Counted from the first letter of the stretch, positions 15,791 to 24,331 are shown. The stretch: DNA of 36,082 bases from Clostridia bacterium (GCA_009784985.1 WQXF01000016.1:1-36082), one strand, 5' to 3'. Notes: generated by a model from the letters alone, not told the origin. Program-made: numbers and translations.

Positions 15791-17566
15791 CTAGACAAAT
15801 TGCATCCGGTAGAGCTGGGCGTAGCGGCTCTCTTTGGCAATAAGATCCTCGTGAAAGCCACGCTCGACGATTTGTCCCTCCTCCATCACGATGATCTCAT
15901 CGGCATGGCGTATGGTGGAGAGGCGGTGGGCAACAATTACGCTGGTGCGGCCTTGCATCAGGCGGTCAAGGGCCGCTTGAACCTCGTGCTCGGATTCGGT
16001 GTCCAGAGAAGACGTAGCCTCGTCCAGCAGGAGGATTGGCGCGTCCTTCAAAAGCGCCCTTGCGATGGCCACCCTCTGGCGCTGCCCCCCTGAGAGCTGT
16101 GTGCCCCGCTCGCCGACGCGGGTGTCAAATCCTTCGGGCATGGATTCAATAAAGGCCCACAGTCCAGCCTCGCGCGCCACAGCCTCGACTTGCGCATCGG
16201 TGGCCCCAGGGTTGCCCCAGCGGATGTTCTCGCGCATACTGCCGTCAAAAAGATAGCAGTCCTGCGGTACATAGGCGCTCATGGCGCGCACCGCGGTTTG
16301 TGAATACGCATCGATACTGTGGCCCATAAGGTGGATGTCTCCGCCGCCTCTGGGTGCAAATTCCATAAGCAACTTGATCAGGGTGGATTTTCCGCCGCCT
16401 GAACCACCAACGATGGCAACGCGCCTACCTCTTTTGATGTGTAGATTCACGTTATGGAGAACATCCTTACCTTCATCATAATGGAAGGTTAGGTTTATGA
16501 GCTCTATGGCGTTTTCCGCACTTAGATTAGGATGGGCGCCTCCCGGCCGCTCCTTCTCCTGTGGCATGTCAAACACGTCCTTGACCCTCTGGCAGGAGGC
16601 CGCCGGGCCCAGCAAGCGGCCATACCTGTGGCCTATGCCTAACATGGCAAAGTTGAGGTTCAGCTGAAGGGTGCAAATGAACACCGCCGAAGCGATGGAT
16701 ATGGTACCGTTGGCGGCCAGCAACGCACCGACGGCCAGCGTCATAAACGAAGCCAGCCACACAAAACTCGACCCAACCGAATTGCCAAGCACACGCCAGC
16801 GCGCCGCCACTTGGGAGTGACCGTAAACTACCTTGGCCTCCCGGGCATAGGCTTTCTCTTGCCTGCCCACCAGGCCAAACACCCGGGCAATGGCGGTACC
16901 GGAGAGGATATCGATCATGATCTGGGTAAGCACCGACAAGGCATCCCGTTTTTTTGCCTCGGATTTTTTTGTGTGGGGAGTGACCAGCAATGTCGCCCCA
17001 AGGGAAAAAAGGCTCAAGAGCACCGCCGCGCCACCCGCTAGCGGGCTCTCCAAGATCACCGTGGCGCTCAGCACCACCGTTTGCATCACCATGGCATAAA
17101 AGTTGTATTCTCCGACACCAGGCCAGCCAAACATCTGGGTGGCGCTGATCACGTCGGTGGTAAAACGGGCGGAGAAGTCGCCGGTCAGCTGTTTTTCCAT
17201 CAGGGGCACGGGCAATCTCTGCACATGGGCAAAAAACTTGCGCAGCATTTCCCCTTCGCCCCTTGCGAAGCAGATATAGACCTGCATGTAGCTCATGGCA
17301 AAAAGGATCGCGCCGGCGACCACACTGATCACCATGATCGTCAGCGCCCTGGGCATCAAGGCAAAGCTGCCCTCCACCAGGGACTGGGTTGTGGCCTTGA
17401 GCAGCGCGGCCATCACCAGGCTCTGCCAGGCGGGCTCAAAACATACAATCGCTGCAAAGGGAAAAAACCTAAACTTCCACGGCAACACAAACTGCCATGC
17501 CCAATATTGCATGGAAAAGGTGTGCTTCATGCTTTTGAAAAGGCCCTGCTTTTTTTCCGCCGTCAT
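15791..17566 (-). CDS. ABC exporter, fused membrane and ATPase domains (second subunit)
   Basis: Protein of 591 residues with an N-terminal six-helix type IV exporter membrane domain (about 25-320) and a C-terminal ATPase: Walker A GGSGGGKST, Q-loop YVPQDCYLF, signature [15 protein letters not shown], Walker B with catalytic Glu in LLLDEATSSLD, and H-loop VAHRLS. Its ATG overlaps the stop of the upstream exporter gene by 4 bp, so the two most likely form a heterodimer. Both ATPase sites look complete, unlike many heterodimeric exporters where one Glu is replaced. Cargo could be a drug, lipid or peptide; nothing adjacent points to a bacteriocin. It ends 18 bp from the convergent glycosidase gene. 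Confidence 0.95.
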   Translation of the reverse strand: MTAEKKQGLFKSMKHTFSMQYWAWQFVLPWKFRFFPFAAIVCFEPAWQSLVMAALLKATTQSLVEGSFALMPRALTIMVISVVAGAILFAMSYMQVYICFARGEGEMLRKFFAHVQRLPVPLMEKQLTGDFSARFTTDVISATQMFGWPGVGEYNFYAMVMQTVVLSATVILESPLAGGAAVLLSLFSLGATLLVTPHTKKSEAKKRDALSVLTQIMIDILSGTAIARVFGLVGRQEKAYAREAKVVYGHSQVAARWRVLGNSVGSSFVWLASFMTLAVGALLAANGTISIASAVFICTLQLNLNFAMLGIGHRYGRLLGPAASCQRVKDVFDMPQEKERPGGAHPNLSAENAIELINLTFHYDEGKDVLHNVNLHIKRGRRVAIVGGSGGGKSTLIKLLMEFAPRGGGDIHLMGHSIDAYSQTAVRAMSAYVPQDCYLFDGSMRENIRWGNPGATDAQVEAVAREAGLWAFIESMPEGFDTRVGERGTQLSGGQRQRVAIARALLKDAPILLLDEATSSLDTESEHEVQAALDRLMQGRTSVIVAHRLSTIRHADEIIVMEEGQIVERGFHEDLIAKESRYAQLYRMQFV

Positions 17567-19311
17567 GTGCTGCCCTCTTCCTTGATTTGAGCCTGATACA
17601 GGCGGAAATACAGCCCGCCTTTTTGCATCAGCTCCTCATGGGTACCCTCCTCGGCAATCTTGCCGTCTTCGATGCACAGGATACGGTCGATGCCGCGCAT
17701 GGCCGAGAGGCGGTGAGCGACCAGCAATGTGGTTTTTTCGCGGATCAGCTCGTCAAGAGCGAGGCTCACCAGGTATTCCGATTCGGTGTCCAGTGCGGAT
17801 GTGGGCTCATCCAGTAGCAAGATGGGCGCATCCTTTATCATCGCCCGGGCGATGCATACACGCTGGCGCTGGCCGCCCGAAAGCCGATTCCCACGCTCGC
17901 CGATCTCGGCATGCAGATCCAGATCGTCCACCCTGGCCGCACGTATGGCCTTCATGATCTGCTCATCGGTGGCATCTTCCCTGCCCATCTTTACGTTTTG
18001 CCAGATCGTGCCCGGAAAAAGGTAGGCGTCCTGCCCAACATAGGAAAAGAGCTTCCGCAGCTCCGTAAGCGAATAATCCCGGCTGTCGCCGCCCATGGCA
18101 TAGATATTGCCGCTTTGGTGCCGGTAAAAGGCCAGAAGGAGCTTAAGCGCGGTGGACTTGCCGCAACCCGATGCCCCCACCAGCGCCACCTTCTCGCCGG
18201 GGCGCAGGGACAAACTCATGTCTTTGAGCACCGGAGCGGCTTCGTGGTAGGCAAAGGATACATCCCGAAAAACAACGGGGGTTTCTAAGGTCAGGCCGGC
18301 CTTGGCCCCTCCGGTTCCCTCTTCTTCCTGGGGCATATCCCACACCTCAAAAATGCGCTGGCCATGCCCAGCCGCAGTAAATAACCCACGAATGGTCCAG
18401 GGCAGGCTCTGTATGGGGTTGAGCACATAATCGCTCAAAAGAAGGAAAGTCAGCACACCGCCCACATTCATCATACCCTTGGCCGCAAAGTAAGCGCCCA
18501 CCCCGGTAATCAACGCGTAGGGCAGGAAAATCATCATCATTTGCATGGGCCGGAGGGAAAAATCCACGATGCTGCACTTAATGCCGGCCCTCACCGCCCG
18601 ATCGATAGAACTTTCGAACCGCTCCTGCATCGCCTCGCGAAGATCGTAGGATTTGGCCAGCGCAAAACCGCCGATTAGGTTGTTGGCCAGGGCCATGGCC
18701 TCGCCGTCCGCAGTGTTGCGCTCAAGGGCGTATTTGGACATCGGCGTTGCGGTTTTGGACATCGCAAAACCCAATACCGGAATGGCCGTATAACAAATCA
18801 GCGTCAACTGCCAGCTGATCACAAAAGATATGCTAAGCGCCACCCCGAAGGCCACCATCTGGGGTAGATCCCAGGTAACAAAACCATCCATCTCATTGGC
18901 AAACCCCTCTATATCGCGGTTTACGCGAGATATGAGATCGCCTGTTTTGTGGGTTTCGATGGTCTGCATCTGTGCGTGAGCGATCCTTTGGAATGTCAGC
19001 AAACGCATTCCCATGATGCTTCGGTTGCTAAATGTGGCCGTGAGCAATCCCTGCCCGATTTCCAGAGGAATATAGGCCAGCTGCGCCAGCAAGAGCGGCA
19101 GCACCGCCGTAAAATCCCTGATCAATCCCAGATGTGCGTCGTCCACAAGCTTGCCATAATAAAACGCACGCAGGCCTACAAAAAGCGAAGCCACAATCGT
19201 AACTGTCGCGCTAAAAACCATCACAGACACATGCCGACGATTGACCGCCAAATACCGCCCAAACATCAAGCCAATCGACGGAGTGCCCTTTCCTTCTTTC
19301 TTTTTGGGCAT
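17563..19311 (-). CDS. ABC exporter, fused membrane and ATPase domains (first subunit)
   Basis: Protein of 582 residues with the same layout as its downstream partner: six membrane helices in about the first 310 residues, then an ATPase with Walker A GASGCGKST, Q-loop YVGQDAYLF, signature LSGGQRQRVCIARAM, Walker B and catalytic Glu in LLLDEPTSALD, and VAHRLS. I chose the ATG at 19311, which has an AGG eight bases upstream; a GTG at 19320 would add three residues. It is the first gene of a two-gene operon and overlaps the second by 4 bp. Likely a heterodimeric exporter in the cytoplasmic membrane; cargo unknown. Confidence 0.95.
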   Translation of the reverse strand: MPKKKEGKGTPSIGLMFGRYLAVNRRHVSVMVFSATVTIVASLFVGLRAFYYGKLVDDAHLGLIRDFTAVLPLLLAQLAYIPLEIGQGLLTATFSNRSIMGMRLLTFQRIAHAQMQTIETHKTGDLISRVNRDIEGFANEMDGFVTWDLPQMVAFGVALSISFVISWQLTLICYTAIPVLGFAMSKTATPMSKYALERNTADGEAMALANNLIGGFALAKSYDLREAMQERFESSIDRAVRAGIKCSIVDFSLRPMQMMMIFLPYALITGVGAYFAAKGMMNVGGVLTFLLLSDYVLNPIQSLPWTIRGLFTAAGHGQRIFEVWDMPQEEEGTGGAKAGLTLETPVVFRDVSFAYHEAAPVLKDMSLSLRPGEKVALVGASGCGKSTALKLLLAFYRHQSGNIYAMGGDSRDYSLTELRKLFSYVGQDAYLFPGTIWQNVKMGREDATDEQIMKAIRAARVDDLDLHAEIGERGNRLSGGQRQRVCIARAMIKDAPILLLDEPTSALDTESEYLVSLALDELIREKTTLLVAHRLSAMRGIDRILCIEDGKIAEEGTHEELMQKGGLYFRLYQAQIKEEGST

Positions 19312-19397
19312 TTTGAGCACCTGCCTTATACTACTTCCCGACTAAAAACGTAGCGTCTCGCTTGTCTTTTGCGTTATCGCGTTGCCTTCTCCACTCA

Positions 19398-19438
19398 GCG
19401 TAGCGCTGCTACGCCTCGTTTCGGCGGCTTAGCGCTAA
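19398..19438. repeat. Palindromic intergenic DNA (TAGCGCT hairpin and palindrome)
   Basis: The 153-bp gap between fhs and the ABC exporter holds a perfect hairpin with 7-bp arms, GCGTAGC (19398-19404) and GCTACGC (19408-19414), with a 3-base loop. A 10-bp palindrome TTAGCGCTAA follows at 19429-19438. Both contain TAGCGCT. There is no T-run, so it is not a standard terminator. It could be an operator or a dispersed repeat. Confidence 0.5.
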
Positions 19439-19473
19439 CACATTATGAGGTAAATTGGCGAAAAGGGGAGGGG

Positions 19474-21144
19474 CTAAAATATCCCCACAATCTCTCCGTC
19501 GTCAGTTACGTCTATGTTTTCCGCCGCCGGTACTTTGGGAAGCCCCGGCATGGCGATGATATCGCCGGAAAAGGCTATCACAAACCCGGCGCCCGCGCTG
19601 AGCCGCACCTGCCGCACCGTAAGGTCAAAACCCTGGGGCGCGCCCAGCTTTTTGGGATCATCGGAAAAAGAGTATTGGGTCTTGGCCACGCATACCGGCA
19701 GGCTGCCGTATCCGCGCTTTTCCAATTGGCGGAGCTGGCTTTGGGCCGGGCCGGTAAACACCACGCCCCGTGCACCGTACACACGGGTAGCCACCGCCTC
19801 CAGCTTTTGAGCCAGGGGCCGCTCGTTTGGATAGGTAAACGCAAAATCCTGAGGTTTGGCGGCGGCGCACCGGGCCAGCACTTTTGCCGCCAGCTCCGCG
19901 CCGCCGGATCCACCCTTTGCCCACACATCACATAGCGCTACATCGGCATGTTGCTCAATCACCGCGGATTGTATGGCGGCGATCTCGGCATCGGTATCAG
20001 AAATAAAACGGTTGAGGGCCACCACCGGCTCCAGCCCCCACACCTGCCGTATGTTGCGCAGATGCCGGGCCAGGTTGGCCAGGCCGACCCGCAACGCAGG
20101 CAGGTTTTCTTTGCTTAGCTCATCTTTGGCCATGCCGCCATGGCTCTTGAGAGCGCGCACCGTAGCCACCAGCACCACGCAGGCGGGCCTAAGCCCGGAA
20201 GCCCGGCACTTGATATCGATAAACTTCTCGGCGCCTAGGTCGGCCCCAAATCCGGCCTCGGTTACCACGTAATCAGCCAAGCCCAGGGCGGTGCGGGTGG
20301 CGATCACGCTGTTGCAACCGTGGGCAATGTTGGCGAAAGGCCCGCCGTGAATCAGGGCGGGCGTTCCTTCTAATGTTTGCACCAGGTTGGGCCGCAACGC
20401 GTCGCGGAGCAGCGCGCACATAGCCCCCTGGGCGCGCAAGCAACCGGCGGTGATCTCTTGCCCATCAAAGCTTCTGGCCACTACGATCCGGGCCAGGCGC
20501 GCCTTTAGGTCGGCGATATTATCGGCAAGGCACAAAATGGCCATTACTTCCGACGCGGTGGTGATGTCAAAACCGTCTTCCCTGGGCATGCCGTTGGCTT
20601 TTCCGCCCAGGCCGGTGACAGTGGCGCGCAGTTGCCGGTCGTTGGTATCCAGGCAGCGCCGCCAGGCGATCTGTCTTGGATCGATGCCCAACGTGTTGCC
20701 TTGGGCAATATGATTATCTAACATGGCGGCCAGCAGGTTGTTGGCAGCGGTAACGGCGTGCAAATCGCCGGTAAAATGCAGGTTGATCTCGTCCATGGGT
20801 GCGACTTGGGCATATCCGCCGCCGGCCGCGCCCCCCTTCATACCAAACACCGGGCCCTGAGAAGGCTCCCGCAACGCCAGCATGGTTCGTTTGCCCAGGC
20901 TGCGCAACCCGTCGGCCAGGCCGATGGATACGGTGGTTTTCCCCTCCCCGGCGGGGGTGGGGTTGATGGCGGTGACCAATATCAGCGCACCCTGCCGGTC
21001 GGGCGCGGGCAAGGCTGTGTTGCGCACCTTAGCTTTGTACCGCCCGTAGGATTCCAGGCAATCTGGGGGAATGCCCGCCTCCTGTGCTATCTCTACGATG
21101 GGGCGCAGGGTTGCGGCCCGTGCGATTTGGATGTCTTGTAGCAT
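19474..21144 (-). CDS. fhs: Formate-tetrahydrofolate ligase
   Basis: Protein of 556 residues, the standard length for the ATP-dependent formate-tetrahydrofolate ligase, which makes 10-formyl-tetrahydrofolate. It has the ATP-binding TPAGEGKTT at 63-71, [18 protein letters not shown] further on, and [16 protein letters not shown]. The enzyme feeds one-carbon units to purine synthesis and is part of the Wood-Ljungdahl pathway in acetogens. No other one-carbon pathway genes are in view, so acetogenesis cannot be claimed. It starts 2 bp after the DUF2442 stop and its nearest GGAG is about 14 bases upstream inside that gene, so its translation may depend on the upstream gene. Confidence 0.98.
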   Translation of the reverse strand: MLQDIQIARAATLRPIVEIAQEAGIPPDCLESYGRYKAKVRNTALPAPDRQGALILVTAINPTPAGEGKTTVSIGLADGLRSLGKRTMLALREPSQGPVFGMKGGAAGGGYAQVAPMDEINLHFTGDLHAVTAANNLLAAMLDNHIAQGNTLGIDPRQIAWRRCLDTNDRQLRATVTGLGGKANGMPREDGFDITTASEVMAILCLADNIADLKARLARIVVARSFDGQEITAGCLRAQGAMCALLRDALRPNLVQTLEGTPALIHGGPFANIAHGCNSVIATRTALGLADYVVTEAGFGADLGAEKFIDIKCRASGLRPACVVLVATVRALKSHGGMAKDELSKENLPALRVGLANLARHLRNIRQVWGLEPVVALNRFISDTDAEIAAIQSAVIEQHADVALCDVWAKGGSGGAELAAKVLARCAAAKPQDFAFTYPNERPLAQKLEAVATRVYGARGVVFTGPAQSQLRQLEKRGYGSLPVCVAKTQYSFSDDPKKLGAPQGFDLTVRQVRLSAGAGFVIAFSGDIIAMPGLPKVPAAENIDVTDDGEIVGIF

Positions 21145-21146
21145 TG

Positions 21147-21461
21147 TTATGTTTCCATCTCCTTCTCAAGTGGATCGGCCACGATGGGCTGTTGAAAAAG
21201 CACGAGGGGGTCCAGATCAACGCAAGCGCTCGGATCCCTGTTGCCGCCCACATCCCAAGCCACGGTGTGATTGATAACGGTCAACTTGTTTTTAAAGAAA
21301 GAGAGATTTTCTAGGGGCGCGAACACCGTGCCGGGTTTGATAAGGGGCTTTACATCAAACAGCCTTACTGAGCCGTCGTTAAAATAAGCGTATACTTGAT
21401 ATTCGTCCGTAGGGACGGCCTGCAAAACACGAGGCCAAAAATAGGTCATGTTGAGCGCCAT
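21147..21461 (-). CDS. DUF2442 domain protein
   Basis: Small protein of 104 residues resembling the DUF2442 family. The pattern is [21 protein letters not shown] followed by a short strand-rich core (quoted in part: [14 protein letters not shown]) and a C-terminal [13 protein letters not shown] segment, matching the W-D-x-G-x-D-I/L type ending of that family. The ATG has GGAG seven bases upstream. Function is not known. DUF2442 genes are often found next to DUF4160 genes, as here, which suggests the two products act together. It lies between DUF4160 and fhs in one operon. Confidence 0.8.
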   Translation of the reverse strand: MALNMTYFWPRVLQAVPTDEYQVYAYFNDGSVRLFDVKPLIKPGTVFAPLENLSFFKNKLTVINHTVAWDVGGNRDPSACVDLDPLVLFQQPIVADPLEKEMET

Positions 21462-21485
21462 AAGCCTTCTCCTCTCTTATCTTCC

Positions 21486-21746
21486 TTAAATAAGTGGGGC
21501 GATTTTACCCAAAGGTTTGCTCTGTTTGGACAATTCCCAGTTCTGCATCAATGCATCCCTGTGTATCTCGCACCATGCCAGAACCATTTTCATCTGCCTG
21601 TTTGGCAGGTACCCCTTATCAATGGTTCCGTCCAGAATGAGCACGGAGGCCTCGAAATCCGCGTATCTCACATGAAAATGAGGAGGATTATGCTCGTTCC
21701 AATTCATTGTAATGCGTATCCCATAAAACAAGCTGATCTCCGGCAT
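21486..21746 (-). CDS. DUF4160 domain protein
   Basis: Small protein of 86 residues matching DUF4160: MPEISLFYGIRITMNWNEHN followed by PPHFHVRY, with the HNPPHFH-type His cluster near residues 19-25 that is the family hallmark, then a strand and the RQMKMVLAWCEIHRDAL helix. The start at 21746 has AGGAG eight to nine bases upstream; an in-frame start at 21797 would overlap the -10 and -35 boxes. The function is unknown; a toxin-antitoxin-like or nucleic-acid role has only been guessed from the pairing with DUF2442. The conserved histidines could bind a metal or serve in catalysis. Confidence 0.8.
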   Translation of the reverse strand: MPEISLFYGIRITMNWNEHNPPHFHVRYADFEASVLILDGTIDKGYLPNRQMKMVLAWCEIHRDALMQNWELSKQSKPLGKIAPLI

Positions 21747-21768
21747 GGAATCATCTCCTTTACCACAA

Positions 21769-21797
21769 ATCATAACAAATCCGCAATTGCCGGTCAA
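21769..21797 (-). promoter_or_regulatory. Candidate promoter of DUF4160-DUF2442-fhs
   Basis: On the minus strand, TTGACC (21792-21797) and TATGAT (21769-21774) are 17 bp apart, about 20-25 bp upstream of the DUF4160 start. The -35 box touches the -35 box of the divergent promoter, so the two share a very short control region. Confidence 0.6.
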
Positions 21798-21816
21798 TCA
21801 TAAAGAGTGCTATAAT
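21787..21816 (+). promoter_or_regulatory. Candidate promoter of the URO-D-like gene and tlyA
   Basis: TTGCCG (21787-21792) and a perfect TATAAT (21811-21816) are 18 bp apart, about 45 bp upstream of the ATG at 21862. Base 21792 is shared with the -35 box of the minus-strand promoter, so a protein bound here could affect both directions. Confidence 0.6.
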
Positions 21817-21861
21817 GGAACATAACGCAACGAACGATTCCACCAAAGGGGGTATATCTCC

Positions 21862-23103
21862 ATGGAAAGCATCAGCCAAAAAGACAGAACCATCCTTCGG
21901 CGCGTGGCCGCCCAGCAGATGGAGTTGGCGTCCATGCCGTATATGCAAACGCTAACCCAGCGATGGATACGCCACAATGCCTGCGAACCGGGACTCCCCA
22001 TGATTGTGGTGGAGTGGGGTACCTTCTCCCAGGAGGCCATCACGCCCAGGCTCCAGTGCGAGGGCGAAATCGCGCGGCGGGTGGAATGGCGGCTGTACGC
22101 CAACTTCATCGGCCATCTGGCCTTTGGGGACGACAGCTTCGTGCCGGATTACATGCCGGTGCGATACGGGGCATGGTTCAAACCCTTCGACATCGACGTG
22201 GTGGTGGAGCATATTCCTGGCAGCGACAATAGCCTGGGCCATCATTTCCGCGAGGCCATTACGGACTTGAGCAGGGATTTTCACTTATTGAAACCCTCCA
22301 CCTTTGGCGTTAACCGGCAGGAGACCGCCAGCTCCCTTGCGCTCTGTAACGATCTGTTTGGCGATATTCTGCCCGCCAAGCTTTCGGGGGCCGCGCTGTA
22401 CAGTGTGCCCACGCAACACCTCGTGCACATCATGAGCATGGAGACCATGCTATTCTCCTTGTATGATTACCCCGACGAGTTTCACCGGATGATGCAGATG
22501 CTGGCGAACGATACCCTGCGGTACTTCCGTTTTTTAGAAACCGAAGGACTGCTGCTTCCCACCACCAGAAACGAACCGGTAGGTAACGGCACCTTTGCCT
22601 TTACCGACGTTTTGCCATCCCAAGGCCCACTGACGGCCCGGGACGTTTGGGGCTTTATGGACTCCCAAGAGAGCGCGGGCATCTCCCCCCAGATGTACGG
22701 GGAGTTCATCTTCCCGTATTACGAACAGATCGCCCAGGAATACGGCTTGATGTCCTACGGTTGCTGCGAGGCGGTTCATTCGATTTGGGACCACTGCCTA
22801 TCGAAGCTTTCCAACCTTCGCAAATTATCCATCTCGCCCTGGTGTGATGAGCGGTACATGGGGGAGCGGTTGGCGGGAAGCAAAATCGTATATCATCGCA
22901 AGCCTTCGCCCAACTACCTGGGCGTGGACGCCCAGTTGGACGCCCCGGCCCTCAAGGCTCATATCGACCAGACGTTGATCGCCGCAAAGGGCTGTACCAT
23001 CGAGTTCACCCAGCGGGATGCATACACCGTGCATGGCAACATGGAAAAAGTCCGGGAATTTGTGCGCATCGTGCGGCGGTGCTGCCAGGAGCAGGCAGGA
23101 TGA
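21862..23103 (+). CDS. URO-D/MtaA-like (uroporphyrinogen decarboxylase superfamily) protein
   Basis: Protein of 413 residues that looks like a distant member of the URO-D/cobalamin-independent methyltransferase superfamily. Suggestive marks are the YGCCEAVHSIWD segment (Cys301, Cys302, Glu303), LRKLSISPWCDERYMGERL, and VYHRKPSPNYLG, which together resemble the metal-binding and C-terminal parts of methyltransferase-like URO-D proteins. It is unlikely to be true HemE: no other heme gene is near and the family N-terminus is absent. A role moving a methyl group from an unknown donor is possible. The ATG has AAAGGGGG nine bases upstream. Its stop overlaps the tlyA start as ATGA. Confidence 0.65.
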   Translation: MESISQKDRTILRRVAAQQMELASMPYMQTLTQRWIRHNACEPGLPMIVVEWGTFSQEAITPRLQCEGEIARRVEWRLYANFIGHLAFGDDSFVPDYMPVRYGAWFKPFDIDVVVEHIPGSDNSLGHHFREAITDLSRDFHLLKPSTFGVNRQETASSLALCNDLFGDILPAKLSGAALYSVPTQHLVHIMSMETMLFSLYDYPDEFHRMMQMLANDTLRYFRFLETEGLLLPTTRNEPVGNGTFAFTDVLPSQGPLTARDVWGFMDSQESAGISPQMYGEFIFPYYEQIAQEYGLMSYGCCEAVHSIWDHCLSKLSNLRKLSISPWCDERYMGERLAGSKIVYHRKPSPNYLGVDAQLDAPALKAHIDQTLIAAKGCTIEFTQRDAYTVHGNMEKVREFVRIVRRCCQEQAG

Positions 23104-23921
23104 AACGCCGTGCCTGGGAACGGCTGGTGGAAGAAGGTTGGTTGGCAACCCGCTCCGATGCTGAGCGGTGGATTATGCTGCGCAAGGTGTACGCCGGGGG
23201 CATACCCGTAACCAGCGCCGGGCAGCTACTGGATATGGATGCAGCGTTGGAAATACGTGGCCTGGGCGCCCGCTACGTGGCCAAGGGTGGATACAAGCTG
23301 GAGGGCGCACTGGACGCATTTGGCCTAGATATCACCGGGCGCGTGGCCCTGGATGCCGGGGCTTCCACCGGCGGATTTACCGATTGCCTGATCAAGGGCG
23401 GCTGCCAGAGAGTGTACGCCGTGGATGTGGGCTTTGGCCAGCTCCACGGCACCCTGCGCGCCAACCCGGCAGTGGTGAATCTGGAGCGCACCAATATCGG
23501 CGATCCGTCGCTGTGGGCGCTGGAGCCCACGCCCAATCTGGGCACGGTGGATCTCTCTTACCTTTCGCTGCGCCATGGGGTGCCTGCCTTTGCCAAGGCG
23601 CTACACGGCCAGGGCGATTTGCTTTGCCTGGTAAAACCGCTGTTTGAAATAGGAGACCCCCTCGCCCGGCGGGATGGGGTAATCCCGGTTGGGGCCTATG
23701 GGCCCCTGCTGCACGAACTATGCGGCGCGCTTTCGGGGCCATCGGTGGCGATCCGTGGGGTTACGCACTCAACCGTAACCGGCAATGGCGGCACGGTGGA
23801 GTTCTTTTTGTGGATCACACTGGGATCGGAGGGGATTGGCCTTCCTCCGGATGCCCTTGATGAGGCCATCGCGCGGGCGGTGGAAGCAGGGCTTTCGCTG
23901 GCGCCGTATAAAAAGCCATAA
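23100..23921 (+). CDS. tlyA: TlyA-family rRNA 2'-O-methyltransferase (S4 plus FtsJ-like domains)
   Basis: Protein of 273 residues. The first 60 or so form an S4 RNA-binding domain (RAWERLVEEGWLATRSDAER at the start, then VYAGGIPVTSAG). RYVAKGGYKLEGALDAFG is the family linker. The methyltransferase has the SAM-binding ALDAGASTGGFTDCL near 85-99, VYAVDVGFGQLHG, and LCLVKPLFEIG. TlyA proteins methylate 2'-hydroxyls of 16S and/or 23S rRNA; some are labelled hemolysins. The ATG at 23100 overlaps the upstream stop; 7 extra residues from 23079 are unneeded. In Clostridia the gene often lies in a dxs-tlyA-nadK-argR-recN neighbourhood, which is not the case here. A strong terminator follows. Confidence 0.93.
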   Translation: MKRRAWERLVEEGWLATRSDAERWIMLRKVYAGGIPVTSAGQLLDMDAALEIRGLGARYVAKGGYKLEGALDAFGLDITGRVALDAGASTGGFTDCLIKGGCQRVYAVDVGFGQLHGTLRANPAVVNLERTNIGDPSLWALEPTPNLGTVDLSYLSLRHGVPAFAKALHGQGDLLCLVKPLFEIGDPLARRDGVIPVGAYGPLLHELCGALSGPSVAIRGVTHSTVTGNGGTVEFFLWITLGSEGIGLPPDALDEAIARAVEAGLSLAPYKKP

Positions 23922-23945
23922 CTCAGCTATGCTGATCCGACGTTA

Positions 23946-23979
23946 ACGTCCCTCGCATCATTGCGGGGGGCGTTTTTTT
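23946..23979 (+). terminator. Rho-independent terminator after tlyA
   Basis: A 12-bp stem (23946-23957 with 23962-23973, two G-T pairs) closes a 4-base TCAT loop and runs into a seven-T tract from 23973. It lies 25 bp past the tlyA stop. Confidence 0.92.
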
Positions 23980-24016
23980 GTTTTGTTTCGAAAATATTAC
24001 GCATTTCGCAATTCCA

Positions 24017-24096
24017 TCATTGTGAGCAAAGCGAAGCAATCCAGAAAAGCTTGCTGCTGTTATGCCTCTGGATTGCTTCGCCTTGGGTCGCAATGA
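24017..24096. repeat. 80-bp imperfect inverted repeat with a perfect 15-bp core
   Basis: GCGAAGCAATCCAGA at 24031-24045 is exactly reverse-complemented at 24067-24081. The pairing continues outward with few mismatches to TCATTG (24017-24022) and CAATGA (24091-24096). It codes for nothing convincing. The GCGAAGCAATC core resembles dispersed intergenic palindromes seen in many bacterial genomes, from memory only. It may be a MITE/REP-like element. It lies in the only gene-free stretch over 300 bp (23922-24331). Confidence 0.8.
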
Positions 24097-24200
24097 CGGC
24101 TTGGCAGGCTTTTTCGGCATGATTGTTTCGTCGGTTTGTCGCATTTATTTCTTTTTCCAGCGTTCAAAGAAAAGATTTTGAAATAAATCATCAAAAAGTA

Positions 24201-24229
24201 TTGCGAAAATGTTTCTTCTGTGTTATGAT
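24201..24229 (+). promoter_or_regulatory. Candidate promoter of the C39-like peptidase gene
   Basis: TTGCGA (24201-24206) and TATGAT (24224-24229) are 17 bp apart, leaving a leader of about 95 bases before the ATG at 24332. The -35 box lies inside one inverted copy of the TTCGCAA heptamer, which recurs at 24005, 24250 and 24270. The leader also has a 6-bp inverted repeat, TGTCAC (24231-24236) and GTGACA (24293-24298), enclosing the two direct copies. Confidence 0.55.
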
Positions 24230-24331
24230 TTGTCACAGAAAGACATTGATTCGCAAAATCCTTCCAAAATTCGCAACAACATCGGAATGTTCGTGACACA
24301 AAGGCCCTGCAAACAGAAAGGATGACCACAG

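Noticed and set aside
15791..19311. A degenerate ATPase site in the ABC exporter pair
   Set aside because: Heterodimeric exporters often lack one catalytic Glu, but both subunits show an intact Walker A, signature, LLLDE and H-loop.
21145..21861. A folate or one-carbon riboswitch ahead of fhs
   Set aside because: fhs is the third gene of its operon, and the promoter-proximal leader is only about 20 bases long, too short for a known riboswitch.
23923..24329. Small minus-strand frames of 73-89 codons in the gap after tlyA
   Set aside because: They cross the terminator and the 80-bp palindrome and have no ribosome-binding site or known family.
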